NCBI RefSeq assembly: GCF_017355985.1
Contig: NZ_JAFIQU010000019.1
Location: 33,947-97,946 of the forward strand
DNA from: Arenibaculum pallidiluteum
GTDB lineage: Bacteria > Pseudomonadota > Alphaproteobacteria > Azospirillales > Azospirillaceae
Reading direction: 5' to 3'
Length of the DNA stretch: 64,000 nt
Made by a program: the position numbers and the translations under genes. How positions within the stretch are numbered: position 1 is the first letter of the stretch; every line of letters starts with the position of its first letter. This document shows, one piece after another, positions 25,390-33,584 of this stretch. The notes below the pieces were generated by a model. It saw nothing but the letters and a program-made list of their open reading frames with translations. It was not told the DNA's origin and made no database searches.

Positions 25390-26225
25390 CAGTCCCTCCC
25401 CCGTGCCAGCCGCGGGTTGAGCGCGTCGTTCAGCCCTTCGCCGACGAGGTTCAGGGCCAGCACCGTCAGGAAGATCGCGAGGCCCGGGAGGAAGCTGATC
25501 CACCAGGCATCCAGCAGCCGCGTGCGGCCCGCCCCGACCATGTAGCCCCAGGTCATCAGGTTCGGATCACCGAGCCCCAGGAAGGATAGCGAGGATTCCA
25601 GCAGGATCGCCGAAGCCACCATCAGCGAGCCCATCACGACGATGGGCGCGACGGTGTTGGGAAGCACCTGCGTGAGGATGATGCGCGGCGTGGACTGTCC
25701 CACGGTGACCGCCGCCAGCACGTATTCCCGGCTCCTCAGCGACATCACCTCGCCACGCACGAGCCGGGCCACCGGCGGCCAGCTCACGATCGCGATCGCG
25801 ATCACGATCGAGGTCAGCGAGGGCTGCAGGATCGCGACGATCACGATCGCCAGTGCGAAGCTCGGGATGGTCTGGAAGAACTCGGTGAAGCGCATCAGCA
25901 GGTCGTCGGCGACGCCGCCAAGATATCCCGCGAGCGCCCCGACCGGCACGCCGATCATCAGCGACACCAGGGTCGAGACGAGCCCGATCAGCAGCGAGAC
26001 GCGCGCGCCGTGCACCAGCCCGGCGGCGATGTCGCGGCCCAGCGTGTCGGTACCGAGCGGGAAGCGGTCCATCGCGAAGGGCGCCATGAAGGGCCGCCCG
26101 ACCAGCCGCCAGGGCGAGGTCGGGTAGAGGCTCGGCCCCAGCAACGCCACGGCGATCAGGAGGACCAGCAGCACCAGGCCGATCAGGGCGCCCCGGTTGC
26201 GCGCGAAACGGGCGAGTCCGCTCAT
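25389..26225 (-). CDS. ABC transporter permease, DppC type
   Basis: The product is 278 residues with six membrane helices. It has an N-terminal OppC_N segment (RFARNRGALIGLVLLVLLIAVALLGP), the periplasmic motif PLGTDTLGRDIAAGLVHGARVSLLIG, and the cytoplasmic EAA-type loop REYVLAAVTVGQSTPRIILTQVLPN that docks on the ATPase. It ends DALNPRLARGRD, typical of DppC proteins. It overlaps the DppB gene by 4 bases. With that partner it forms the inner-membrane channel for a peptide-like substrate. Confidence 0.92.
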   Translation of the reverse strand: MSGLARFARNRGALIGLVLLVLLIAVALLGPSLYPTSPWRLVGRPFMAPFAMDRFPLGTDTLGRDIAAGLVHGARVSLLIGLVSTLVSLMIGVPVGALAGYLGGVADDLLMRFTEFFQTIPSFALAIVIVAILQPSLTSIVIAIAIVSWPPVARLVRGEVMSLRSREYVLAAVTVGQSTPRIILTQVLPNTVAPIVVMGSLMVASAILLESSLSFLGLGDPNLMTWGYMVGAGRTRLLDAWWISFLPGLAIFLTVLALNLVGEGLNDALNPRLARGRD

Positions 26226-27199
26226 GCCCCACCCTCGATGCGCGGGTCGACGACGCGGTACAGCAGGTCGGTCACAAGGTTGAAGAGAATGACCATGGCC
26301 GACGAGATGAAGAAGACGCCCAGAAGCACCGAATAGTCGCGCTGCACCAGCGCCTCGTACATCAGGCGGCCGATGCCGGGCCATGCGAAGACCGTCTCCG
26401 TCAGCACCGCGCCGCCCACGAGCTGCCCGGCCTGCACCCCCGCCAGCGTGACCACGGGCAGGATGGCGTTGCGCGCCATGTGCCGCCGCGTCACGACCGC
26501 CGGGGAGAGCCCCTTGGCATGGGCGGTCTTCACGAAGTCGGCACCCGCGACCTCGAGCATGGAGGCGCGCATCATGCGGGCGTAGAGCGCCGTGAAGAAC
26601 AGGCCGAGCGTGACCGCCGGCAGGACGAGATGGCGCCCGATGTCCAGGGCGCGCGCGGCGCCGGTCAGGTTGGCCCCGATCGTCTCGTAGCCGACGTTCG
26701 GAAGCCATCCCAGCTTCAGCGAGAACACGACCTGGCTCATCAGCGCGATCCAGAAGAGCGGCGTGGCATAGAAGATCAGCGCCGCCACGGTAATCGCGCT
26801 GTCGGAGGCGCGTCCCACGCGCCGGGCCGCAAGCGCGCCGAGCACGACGCCGAGCACGAGGGACAGGCCGAACGCCGCGCCAGTCAGCAGGAGCGTGGCC
26901 GGAAGCCGCTCGAAGATGACCTCGGCGACCGGGCGCTGCTGGCGGTAGCTGAAGCCGAGGTCGAGCGTCGAATAGCCCTTGATATAGACCCAGAGCTGCT
27001 CGGGGAGCGGCCGGTCGAGGCCGAAGCGTTCGCGGAGCTGCTCCAGGAAGACGGCATCCGCCGCCCCGGCCTCCCCTGCCATCACCTGTGCCGGGTCGCC
27101 CGGTGCGGCCCGGACCAGCAGGAAGTTCAGCACGGCGATGGCGAAGAGCACCAGGATGCCCTTGCCGAGCCGCAGCGCCAGAAAGCGGATCAAACCCAT
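26222..27199 (-). CDS. ABC transporter permease, DppB type
   Basis: The product is 325 residues with six membrane helices and the DppB signature: the first helix of the form RFLALRLGKGILVLFAIAVLNFLLVRAAPGDP, ERFGLDRPLPEQLWVYIKG, the ATPase-docking loop DFVKTAHAKGLSPAVVTRRHMARNAILPVVT, and FAWPGIGRLMYEAL near the C-terminus. It forms the channel with the DppC-type protein. Between it and the upstream binding-protein gene lies a perfect 11-bp hairpin, which probably sets its expression below that of the binding protein. Confidence 0.92.
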   Translation of the reverse strand: MGLIRFLALRLGKGILVLFAIAVLNFLLVRAAPGDPAQVMAGEAGAADAVFLEQLRERFGLDRPLPEQLWVYIKGYSTLDLGFSYRQQRPVAEVIFERLPATLLLTGAAFGLSLVLGVVLGALAARRVGRASDSAITVAALIFYATPLFWIALMSQVVFSLKLGWLPNVGYETIGANLTGAARALDIGRHLVLPAVTLGLFFTALYARMMRASMLEVAGADFVKTAHAKGLSPAVVTRRHMARNAILPVVTLAGVQAGQLVGGAVLTETVFAWPGIGRLMYEALVQRDYSVLLGVFFISSAMVILFNLVTDLLYRVVDPRIEGGA

Positions 27200-27241
27200 C
27201 GACGGACTGCCTCGCGAGCACCGGAACGGACGCAGGTCTGG

Positions 27242-27266
27242 ACCGGGAGGCCCCAGGCCTCCCGGT
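27242..27266 (-). terminator. Perfect 11-bp hairpin between binding protein and permease genes
   Basis: ACCGGGAGGCC (27242-27252) and GGCCTCCCGGT (27256-27266) pair perfectly around a CCA loop, 8 bases after the stop of the binding-protein gene. There is no U-tract. It may cause partial termination or 3' end protection, so the binding protein is made in excess. Confidence 0.6.
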
Positions 27267-27274
27267 GTCCGCCG

Positions 27275-28840
27275 CTACTCCTTCCAGGCGTCGCGGAAGC
27301 CGTCGTTGACCCCGATCGCCGTCGTGACGAGGTTCTTCACGTTGCAGCGGTGGATCGTGGGGAAGTCCATCTCCAGCAGCCACAGCACCGGCAGGTCTTC
27401 GGCGAGGATCTGCTGGACCTTGGTGTACAGCGTCTGCCGCTCCGCCTCGGTCGCCGCGACGGCGGCATCGGCGAAGAACTTGTCGGCCTCGGGGTTCGAG
27501 TAGCCGCCGACATTGCCAAAGGGGTTGCCCTTGGCGATGTTGCTGGAGACATAGCTGCGCGAGACGCCGATGGCGGGATCGCCGAGCTGGTACAGGAAGT
27601 TGAAGGTCAGGTCGAAGTCCCAGTCGCTGGTCTTCTGGACCCAGCCGGGAACGTCCGTCGTGACGATCTCGAGGTTGACGCCGACCTCGGCGAAATTCTG
27701 CTTCACGGCCTCGGCCCAGCGCGTCCAGGTCTCCCCGTAGGGCAGCGCCAGGAACTTGATGGTCTCGCCCTTGTAGCCGGACTGCTTGATCAGGTCCCGG
27801 GCCTTCTTGACGTCGTAGTCGTACTTCTTCACGTCGTCGGAATAGAACTTCGTCTTCGAGGAGATCGGCCCGGTGGGGATCTTCCCATAGCCGTTCCAGA
27901 CGACGTCCTTGCCGAACTCGCGGTCGATCGCGTGCATCAGGCCCTGGCGGAACTGCTTGTTGCCCAGGATGCCATTGCGGTGGTTGACCGTGATCCAGGC
28001 GTGGGGAGCGAACATCTCCCAGCCCTTGGTGGTCACGCAGGTGTTGGGAAGCTGGGCGAGCCGCGGCACGTCGAAGATGTCGACCGAGCCGCCGGTCAGC
28101 ACGTCGACCTTGCCGGTCTCGTACGCCACGGCGCGCGAGGCCGCGTCGGGGATGATCTGCCAGAACACCTCGTCCAGCGCCGGCTTGTCCTTGATCCAGT
28201 AGTCCTCGTTCCGCACGAGGTGGATGTAGGAGCCGCGCTTCCATTCCTTCAGCTTGAAGGGCCCGGTCCCGATGGGGGTGTTGTTCATCGGGTTGGCCTT
28301 GTAGTCCGTTCCCTCGTAGACGTGCTTGGGAACGATGGGCGCGGACGCGACCTCCATCGCGAAGAGCAGTGGGCCGAAGGGCTGCTTCAGCGTGATGCGC
28401 ACCGTCTCGGCGTCGAGCTGCTCGATCTTCTCGACCTGGGCGTTGGCGATCGGGCGCCAGCGCGGATGCACCTCGCGCAGGAACTTGTCCAGGGTGAAGA
28501 CCACGTCCTCGGCCGAGAAGGGCTTGCCGTCGTGCCACTTCACGTTCGGCTGCAGCTTGAAGGTGTAGACCTTCGCCCCGTCGGTGACCTCCCAGCTCCG
28601 CGCCAGGGATGGCTGCGGGTTCAGCTTCTCGTCGAAGCGCAGCAGGGATTCGTAGATGTTACCCGCCACCATGTTGGTGGGCCCGGTCTGGCTCAGCCCC
28701 TGCATCAGCATCGGCGGCTCGGGCGTCACGATCGCATGCACCGTGCCTCCCCGCTTCGGCGCCTGCGCCCAGCCGGCCGAACTCCCGAGCGCCAGGAGGG
28801 AAACGAACGCGGCGGCAGTCGCAATCCTCAGTGACGGCAT
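27275..28840 (-). CDS. Oligopeptide-type ABC transporter substrate-binding protein
   Basis: The product is 521 residues, a family 5 extracellular solute-binding protein. The signal peptide ends near residue 25 (GSSAGWAQA). Family text includes RSWEVTDGAKVYTFKLQPNVKWHDGKPFSAEDVVFTLDK and the interdomain segment MNNTPIGTGPFKLKEWKRG. The ATG at 28840 was chosen because the signal peptide starts there. Ligands of this family include peptides, nickel, opines and other amides, so the ligand is not fixed. It is first in the leftward transporter/M20 operon and divergent from an IclR regulator, with a good promoter at 28902-28930. Confidence 0.92.
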   Translation of the reverse strand: MPSLRIATAAAFVSLLALGSSAGWAQAPKRGGTVHAIVTPEPPMLMQGLSQTGPTNMVAGNIYESLLRFDEKLNPQPSLARSWEVTDGAKVYTFKLQPNVKWHDGKPFSAEDVVFTLDKFLREVHPRWRPIANAQVEKIEQLDAETVRITLKQPFGPLLFAMEVASAPIVPKHVYEGTDYKANPMNNTPIGTGPFKLKEWKRGSYIHLVRNEDYWIKDKPALDEVFWQIIPDAASRAVAYETGKVDVLTGGSVDIFDVPRLAQLPNTCVTTKGWEMFAPHAWITVNHRNGILGNKQFRQGLMHAIDREFGKDVVWNGYGKIPTGPISSKTKFYSDDVKKYDYDVKKARDLIKQSGYKGETIKFLALPYGETWTRWAEAVKQNFAEVGVNLEIVTTDVPGWVQKTSDWDFDLTFNFLYQLGDPAIGVSRSYVSSNIAKGNPFGNVGGYSNPEADKFFADAAVAATEAERQTLYTKVQQILAEDLPVLWLLEMDFPTIHRCNVKNLVTTAIGVNDGFRDAWKE

Positions 28841-28901
28841 CGGTGCACTCCGTTCTGCTGGTCGGGGAGGCGAAGGCGCGCGAGCGCCGCAACGCGGAAA
28901 G

Positions 28902-28930
28902 ATTAGAACAGTGGTCGGGAATGGTGTCAA
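28902..28930 (-). promoter_or_regulatory. Sigma70-type promoter of the transporter operon
   Basis: Read on the minus strand: TTGACA (28930-28925), a 17-base spacer, then TCTAAT (28907-28902), one mismatch from TATAAT. The -35 box lies within the left arm of the inverted repeat at 28923-28961, so a bound regulator would touch it directly. Confidence 0.65.
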
Positions 28931-28961
28931 ATGATGGTCATTAGTGTCATCGCTTGACACC
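28923..28961. promoter_or_regulatory. Putative IclR operator between transporter operon and iclR gene
   Basis: GGTGTCAA (28923-28930) and TTGACACC (28954-28961) are perfect arms 23 bases apart. Inside, GTGTCA-N5-TGACAC (28944-28960) is itself a perfect dyad with a five-base centre, and GTGTCA recurs exactly 20 bases to the left (28924). Two adjacent dimer sites on one face of the DNA would fit an IclR tetramer. Confidence 0.6.
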
Positions 28962-28993
28962 CGGGCCACAGCCAGAGATCGTAGACGCGAACC

Positions 28994-29809
28994 TTGCAGA
29001 CCGGAACCGTCGTGGCCGAGCCAGGCGAACGCCGAAAGATCGCAGCAAAGCCCGGTGTTCCGGTGGTGCGCGCGCTGGACCGGGGAATCGCGCTGCTCCG
29101 CTCGTTCAGCGCCGAACGGCCGAGACAGACGCTGACCGAGCTCGCGCGGTCGGCCCGCCTCGACAAGGGCACCGCGCGGCGGCTGCTGCACACCCTGGCA
29201 CTGGGCAACCTGGTGGACCACGACCCTCGGACGGGGCTCTTCTCGCTGGCGGTGGGTGTCCTGGAGCTGGCCTCGGCGGTCGAGACCGGCCGCGACCTGC
29301 GCGAGGTCGCCGCCCCCTGGTTGGTCGAGGTCGCCGAACGGACCGGCGCGACCGCCTTCCTGTGGGTCCACCACGAGGGAACGGCGCTGTGCATCGAACG
29401 GGTCCGCACACCCCTCCCGGGGATCGACGCGTCCTGGTTCGCCGTGGGAAGCCGCACGCCGCTGAGCTGCGGCGGCGGACCGCGCGTCCTGCTCGCCTTC
29501 ATCTCGCCCGAGGAGCGGCGGCTGGCGCTGTCGCTGGACATGCCGCAGCGCACGCCCGCCAGCCAGACCGACCCCGAGCTTCTGGGGCGGGAGGCCGAGC
29601 GAATCCGCGCGCAGGGCTGGGAGCTGGCGCTCGACGACTTCTTCGTGGGGCTGGCCGGGGTCGGCGTGCCGATCTTCGACCGGAGCGGCCGGCTTGCCGG
29701 CGCGCTGAGCATATCGACGCTCACCACCGTGGTGGTCGAAGATGGCAGACCGCGTCATCTGGCGCTTCTGAAGCAGGCGGCCGCCGAAATCGGCGCCAGG
29801 CTGTTCTGA
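28994..29809 (+). CDS. IclR family transcriptional regulator (transporter operon)
   Basis: The product is 271 residues. The winged helix-turn-helix at about 22-80 (RALDRGIALLRSFSAERPRQTLTELARSARLDKGTARRLLHTLALGNLV) is followed by the IclR effector domain (about 95-270). It is divergent from the transporter operon and upstream of a cupin and an Ldh-family gene, so it probably controls both directions. The start is uncertain: the frame opens with TTG at 28994 and a GTG at 29012 is an alternative; neither has a strong ribosome binding site. The effector is probably the imported compound or its product. Confidence 0.88.
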   Translation: MQTGTVVAEPGERRKIAAKPGVPVVRALDRGIALLRSFSAERPRQTLTELARSARLDKGTARRLLHTLALGNLVDHDPRTGLFSLAVGVLELASAVETGRDLREVAAPWLVEVAERTGATAFLWVHHEGTALCIERVRTPLPGIDASWFAVGSRTPLSCGGGPRVLLAFISPEERRLALSLDMPQRTPASQTDPELLGREAERIRAQGWELALDDFFVGLAGVGVPIFDRSGRLAGALSISTLTTVVVEDGRPRHLALLKQAAAEIGARLF

Positions 29810-29836
29810 GCCGAACGGACAGGAAAGGAGACGAGC

Positions 29837-30154
29837 ATGGGAAGCGAGAGCGGTGCGTCGAGACCGAAGGCCGAGCCGACGGTGCAGTTCGACGACGCGG
29901 AGCTCCGCGTCACGCTGTGGAGCTTCGCACCCGGCGCCGAGACGGGATGGCACCGCCACGACCACGACTACCTCGTCGTCCCGCTTTCGGACGGCGAGCT
30001 GCTGCTGGAAACGCCCGACGGCCCCGTGCGGGCTGGCCTGAGCACCGGCGGTTCCTACCGGCGTCCCTCCGGGGTCGAGCACAACGTGGTGAATGCCAAT
30101 GCATTCCCCTTCCGCTTCGTAGAGGTCGAGTTCAAGAAGCCGAACGGCGCCTGA
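29837..30154 (+). CDS. Small cupin-domain protein
   Basis: The 105-residue product is a single cupin barrel. Motif 1 is GAETGWHRHDHDYLVVPLSDGEL (two or three His ligands plus Asp/Glu region) and motif 2 is GSYRRPSGVEHNVVNAN with the last His. Metal binding is likely; the activity (isomerase, dioxygenase or binding) cannot be told. A strong ribosome binding site (AGGAAAGGAG) precedes the ATG. It lies 27 bases after the iclR stop and 109 bases before the Ldh-family gene, in the same direction. Confidence 0.82.
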   Translation: MGSESGASRPKAEPTVQFDDAELRVTLWSFAPGAETGWHRHDHDYLVVPLSDGELLLETPDGPVRAGLSTGGSYRRPSGVEHNVVNANAFPFRFVEVEFKKPNGA

Positions 30155-30207
30155 CAGGCCATGGCGGGCCGGAGCATGGCTAGCGGGCCTGCCCCTTCCG
30201 ACCCATT

Positions 30208-30221
30208 GCGCCCGCGGGCGC
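30208..30221. promoter_or_regulatory. 14-bp perfect GC palindrome between cupin and Ldh-family genes
   Basis: GCGCCCGCGGGCGC is perfectly self-complementary, about 40 bases before the Ldh-family start. It may be an operator or an RNA hairpin; GC-rich palindromes this short can also arise by chance in such DNA. Confidence 0.25.
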
Positions 30222-30263
30222 CCTGTAGGATAGAGCCGCAGCAACCAGGGAGGCCATTGCCCG

Positions 30264-31337
30264 ATGACTCACGACCACGCAGCTGGGGGTAACGCACCCC
30301 GCCACCGCCCCGGCGACCTCGTCGCCTTCGCCAGCGCGCTTCTGGCTCGCGCGGGACTGGACGGGGACAAGGCCGCAGTGGTGGCCGAGCTGCTGGTGGA
30401 TGCCGACCTGATGGGCCATACGACGCACGGCCTGCAGCTCTGCGCGCCTTACCTGCGCGAGTTGGAGACCGGCAGCATGGCGCGCACGGGCATGCCGGAG
30501 GTCGTCTCCGACCGCGGCGGGGTGCTGACGCTCGACGGGCACCGCCTGCCGGGCGTCTGGCTGACGGCCCACGCCCTCGACCTCGCGCTGGAGCGGCTGC
30601 CGCGCCACGGCCTCGTCGGCGTGGCGATCCGCAACAGCCACCACATCGGATGCCTCGCGGCCTTCCTGCGCCGCGCCACCGAGCGCGGCGCCATGATGCT
30701 GCTGTTCTCCTCGGACCCCGCCGCGGCGAGCGTGGCGCCGTTCGGCGGGACGCGGGCGGTGTTCACGCCCGACCCGGTCGCGGTGGGCATCCCCACGGAC
30801 GGCGACCCGATCCTGGTCGATGTCAGCGCCTCGATCACCACCAACGGCCTGACCGGCCGGCTCCACCGCGAAGGCGGCCGGCTGCCCCATCCCTGGCTGA
30901 TGGATGCGCAGGGCAACCCGACCGACGACCCGGGCGTTCTCTTCGCCGACCCGCCGGGCACGATCCTGCCGGTCGGCGGCCTCGATCACGGGCACAAGGG
31001 GTATGGCCTGGCGCTGACGGTCGAGGCCGTGACCCAGGGCCTCGGCGGCTTCGGCCGCGCCGATGCCCCCAAGGGCTGGGGGGCATCGGTCTACCTCCAG
31101 CTCATGGACCCAGAAGCCTTCGCCGGCACCCCCGCCTTCGTGCGGCAGACCGGCTGGATCGCCGAGGCATGCCGCAGCAATCCGCCGCGCCCCGGCGTCG
31201 CGGCGGTACGCCTGCCGGGCCAGCAGGGCCTTGCCCGCCGGCGCGAGGCGATGGAGCATGGCGTGGCGCTGCACCCCGGCATTTTGGAGAGCCTGCGCGA
31301 CTGGGCCGGGCGTTTCGGCGTGGACATGCCCGCCTGA
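30264..31337 (+). CDS. Ldh family NAD(P)-dependent oxidoreductase (malate/lactate type)
   Basis: The product is 357 residues of the type 2 malate/L-lactate/ureidoglycolate/sulfolactate dehydrogenase family, unrelated to Rossmann-fold enzymes. Motifs seen are MGHTTHGLQL (substrate/catalytic region), GVAIRNSHHIGCL, PDPVAVGIPTDGDPILVDVSAS and the lysine-bearing DHGHKGYGLALTVEAVTQGLGG. It oxidises a 2-hydroxyacid reversibly; the substrate is unknown. Its position next to the IclR regulator suggests a role in breakdown of the compound imported by the divergent transporter. Confidence 0.87.
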   Translation: MTHDHAAGGNAPRHRPGDLVAFASALLARAGLDGDKAAVVAELLVDADLMGHTTHGLQLCAPYLRELETGSMARTGMPEVVSDRGGVLTLDGHRLPGVWLTAHALDLALERLPRHGLVGVAIRNSHHIGCLAAFLRRATERGAMMLLFSSDPAAASVAPFGGTRAVFTPDPVAVGIPTDGDPILVDVSASITTNGLTGRLHREGGRLPHPWLMDAQGNPTDDPGVLFADPPGTILPVGGLDHGHKGYGLALTVEAVTQGLGGFGRADAPKGWGASVYLQLMDPEAFAGTPAFVRQTGWIAEACRSNPPRPGVAAVRLPGQQGLARRREAMEHGVALHPGILESLRDWAGRFGVDMPA

Positions 31338-31388
31338 CGTCGGGAAGCACGGCCTCGAAGCGGGGGAACCGGCGGCGTTGCCGAGCGG

Positions 31389-31405
31389 CGGGACATCACG
31401 TCCCG
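31389..31405. terminator. Short hairpin between convergent genes
   Basis: CGGGAC (31389-31394) pairs with GTCCCG (31400-31405) around ATCAC. It lies between the Ldh-family stop and the convergent kinase stop. No T-run on either side. Confidence 0.3.
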
Positions 31406-31415
31406 GCATATGCGC

Positions 31416-32798
31416 TTACAGTGCCTGACCCGCCATGGCGGACAGGTCCGTGGCGTCGGCCGCTCGCCCAGGAGCGGCCGCCTCCCGGCACGAGGCCGGA
31501 AAGCGGATCAGGAACACGGATCCGGGCTGCCCGTCGCGCAGTTCGATCGAGGCTCCGTGGGCCCGCAGCACCTCGCGCACGATGTACAGGCCCAGCCCCG
31601 CGCCACCGCCGCCGCCGGACCGCTGGAAGGCCTCGAACACGCGGTCCCGCGCGTCCGCGGCCACGCCGATGCCGTCGTCTGCGACCTCGACGGCGCCGTC
31701 GTCCCGGACGCGCACCTCGACCGTGATGTTCGCTCCCCCGTGGGTCAGCGCGTTGCTCACGAGGTTCAGGAAAACGCCGCGCAGCGCCTGTTCGTCGCCG
31801 CGCAGGTCCAGCCGCGGCAGGGCCGTCTCGAAGGAGAGCGTGCTGCCGAGGCCGATCGCCAGCGGGCCCATCTCCGCCACCACCTCGCGCGCCAGCGCCA
31901 CGATGTCGACAGGCCTTCGCTGGTCGGCACGCCCGTGATGCAGCCGCTCTACGTCGAGAAGCTGGTTCGTCAGCATGACCAGCCGCTTCACGTCATGGCG
32001 CAACGCCAGCTTCACCGAGCTCTCCGGCAGCTCGTCCAGCCGGACGCCGAGGATGGCGATCGGCGTCCGCAGCTCATGGGCCGCGTTGGCGATGAAGCGG
32101 CGCTGGCGCTCATGTTCCTGATCCAGCCGGGCCAAGGCAGCGTTCGTGGCGGTGACCAGGGGCAGAATCTCCGCGGGCACGCCAGCCTCCGGAAGGGCCG
32201 GCACCGGCTGCCCCGGCGTCAGCGCCGCGGCGGCCTCCGCGGCGCGCTGCACGGGCCGCAGCAGGAACCGCACCAGACGGACGGTGATCAGCGTGGTGCA
32301 GGCGGCGAGCACGAGGAGCGCGACCAGCCAACGATGAAGCCGGTCCGCGAGCCATGCGCAGATGCCGGCCCACAGGTCGCCGCGGTGATCACCGAACAGC
32401 ACCCCGACATGCCCGCCCCTGGAGACCAGGTGGAAGGTCGCGCCATGCGAATTGACCCGGTCCCCGTCGAATATGTCGAGCGATCGAGCCGCCCCCCCTT
32501 CGATCTTCGTCATCCCGTCGACGGCGAAGAACCAGAAGCCCGGGTTCTCCGCCATGTAGGCCGCCAGTTCCGGGGAGGGCTCCAGGACGAGCCGGCCGCT
32601 GGCGTCGCGGAGGAGGGATTCGGCGAGCAGGGGCTTGACCTGTTCCCTGGCGACCCATTCGGCGAAGGACACCCCATCGGCCGTCAGCGGCTCCGCCAGC
32701 AGCACCAGGAGCCCGACCAGCGCAGGGAACGCCACCAGCCCCACGATCATCCGTCGGGCAAGGGAGGGTGATCGGCTTCCTGCCAGCGCGCGCATCAT
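31416..32798 (-). CDS. Sensor histidine kinase (PhoQ/QseC-like class)
   Basis: The product is 460 residues. A membrane helix at about 16-38, a periplasmic sensor loop of about 115 residues (39-155) and a second helix at about 157-180 are followed by a HAMP-like linker. The kinase core has H-box ANAAHELRTPIAILGVRL, N-box NLVSNALTHGGANI, G1 ADDGIGVAADARDRVFEAFQR and GAGLGLYIVREVLRAHG. The gene starts inside the response-regulator stop (4-base overlap), so the pair is co-translated. The signal is unknown; the loop carries several acidic residues but no clear cation cluster. Confidence 0.9.
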   Translation of the reverse strand: MMRALAGSRSPSLARRMIVGLVAFPALVGLLVLLAEPLTADGVSFAEWVAREQVKPLLAESLLRDASGRLVLEPSPELAAYMAENPGFWFFAVDGMTKIEGGAARSLDIFDGDRVNSHGATFHLVSRGGHVGVLFGDHRGDLWAGICAWLADRLHRWLVALLVLAACTTLITVRLVRFLLRPVQRAAEAAAALTPGQPVPALPEAGVPAEILPLVTATNAALARLDQEHERQRRFIANAAHELRTPIAILGVRLDELPESSVKLALRHDVKRLVMLTNQLLDVERLHHGRADQRRPVDIVALAREVVAEMGPLAIGLGSTLSFETALPRLDLRGDEQALRGVFLNLVSNALTHGGANITVEVRVRDDGAVEVADDGIGVAADARDRVFEAFQRSGGGGGAGLGLYIVREVLRAHGASIELRDGQPGSVFLIRFPASCREAAAPGRAADATDLSAMAGQAL

Positions 32799-33466
32799 TC
32801 CGCCTTCGCCATGTAGCCGACCCCGCGGAGCGCATGGATCGCCACGCGGGCACCGGATTCGGCGAGCCGTCGCCGCAGGCGCGAGACGTGGGCGTCGAGG
32901 GTATTGGAGCTGGGAGCGTCATCGAAGCCGAACAGCGCCGCCTCGATGGTCTCGCGAAGCACGACGCGGCCGGCGCGCCGCAGCAGGACTTCCAGCAGCG
33001 CCAGTTCTCGCCGCCGCAGCTGCAACGGTAGCCCCCCAACCCGCGCCTCGCGCTGTACGGGGTCGAAGGCGAGAGCGCCGAGCGCCAGGAGCTCCGTCGG
33101 AGCGCTCTCCCGCCGCCGGGCCACCGCGCGCAGACGTGCCAGCAGCTCGTCCAGCTCGAAGGGCTTGGCCAGATAGTCGTCGGCGCCTGCATCAAGGCCT
33201 CTGACGCGGTCTTCCGTCTGCGCGCGGGCGGTCAGCACGATCACGGGCGGGCGGTGCGGCAGCGCGGCGATCTCCGGCAACAGGCTGACACCGTCCCCAT
33301 CCGGAAGGCGGCGGTCCAGCAGCACGGCACGCAGGCCCGGATCGCGGATCGCCTCGCGGGCCTGGGTCAGATCGGGTACCCAGTCCACGACGAACCCGCG
33401 CCGGCCGAGCGCCGAGCGCAGGGCCAAGGCCAGTTCGTTCTCGTCCTCAACGAGCAGAATTCGCAT
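32795..33466 (-). CDS. OmpR/PhoP-type response regulator
   Basis: The product is 223 residues. The receiver domain carries VEDEN (7-11), phosphoacceptor Asp51 (VLLDRRLPDGDG), Thr in VLTARA and Lys in YLAKPFELDELLARL. The C-terminal OmpR winged helix (about 125-220) includes LRRRELALLEVLLRRAGRVVLRETI and SNTLDAHVSRLRRRL, and ends RGVGYMAKAE. The ATG at 33466 begins the receiver fold; upstream in-frame codons are not convincing. It is the partner of the downstream kinase. Confidence 0.92.
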   Translation of the reverse strand: MRILLVEDENELALALRSALGRRGFVVDWVPDLTQAREAIRDPGLRAVLLDRRLPDGDGVSLLPEIAALPHRPPVIVLTARAQTEDRVRGLDAGADDYLAKPFELDELLARLRAVARRRESAPTELLALGALAFDPVQREARVGGLPLQLRRRELALLEVLLRRAGRVVLRETIEAALFGFDDAPSSNTLDAHVSRLRRRLAESGARVAIHALRGVGYMAKAE

Positions 33467-33584
33467 CGGGCTTTCAATCCGGCAGCATCGCCAAGCCTCT
33501 GCCACCGTAGCATTGCCGCAGCCTGACATGCACCCGCGGCCCGGCGAGGGGCCCCCGCCACCGGCTCTGCACTCCAGCCGCGGG

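Noticed and set aside
25389..28538. 1049-codon minus-strand frame running through permease and binding-protein genes
   Set aside because: Only its last part is the real DppC permease; the rest is an out-of-frame reading of DppB and the binding protein.
26480..28834. 784-codon plus-strand frame
   Set aside because: Antisense to the transporter operon, with no start signal and no recognisable domain.
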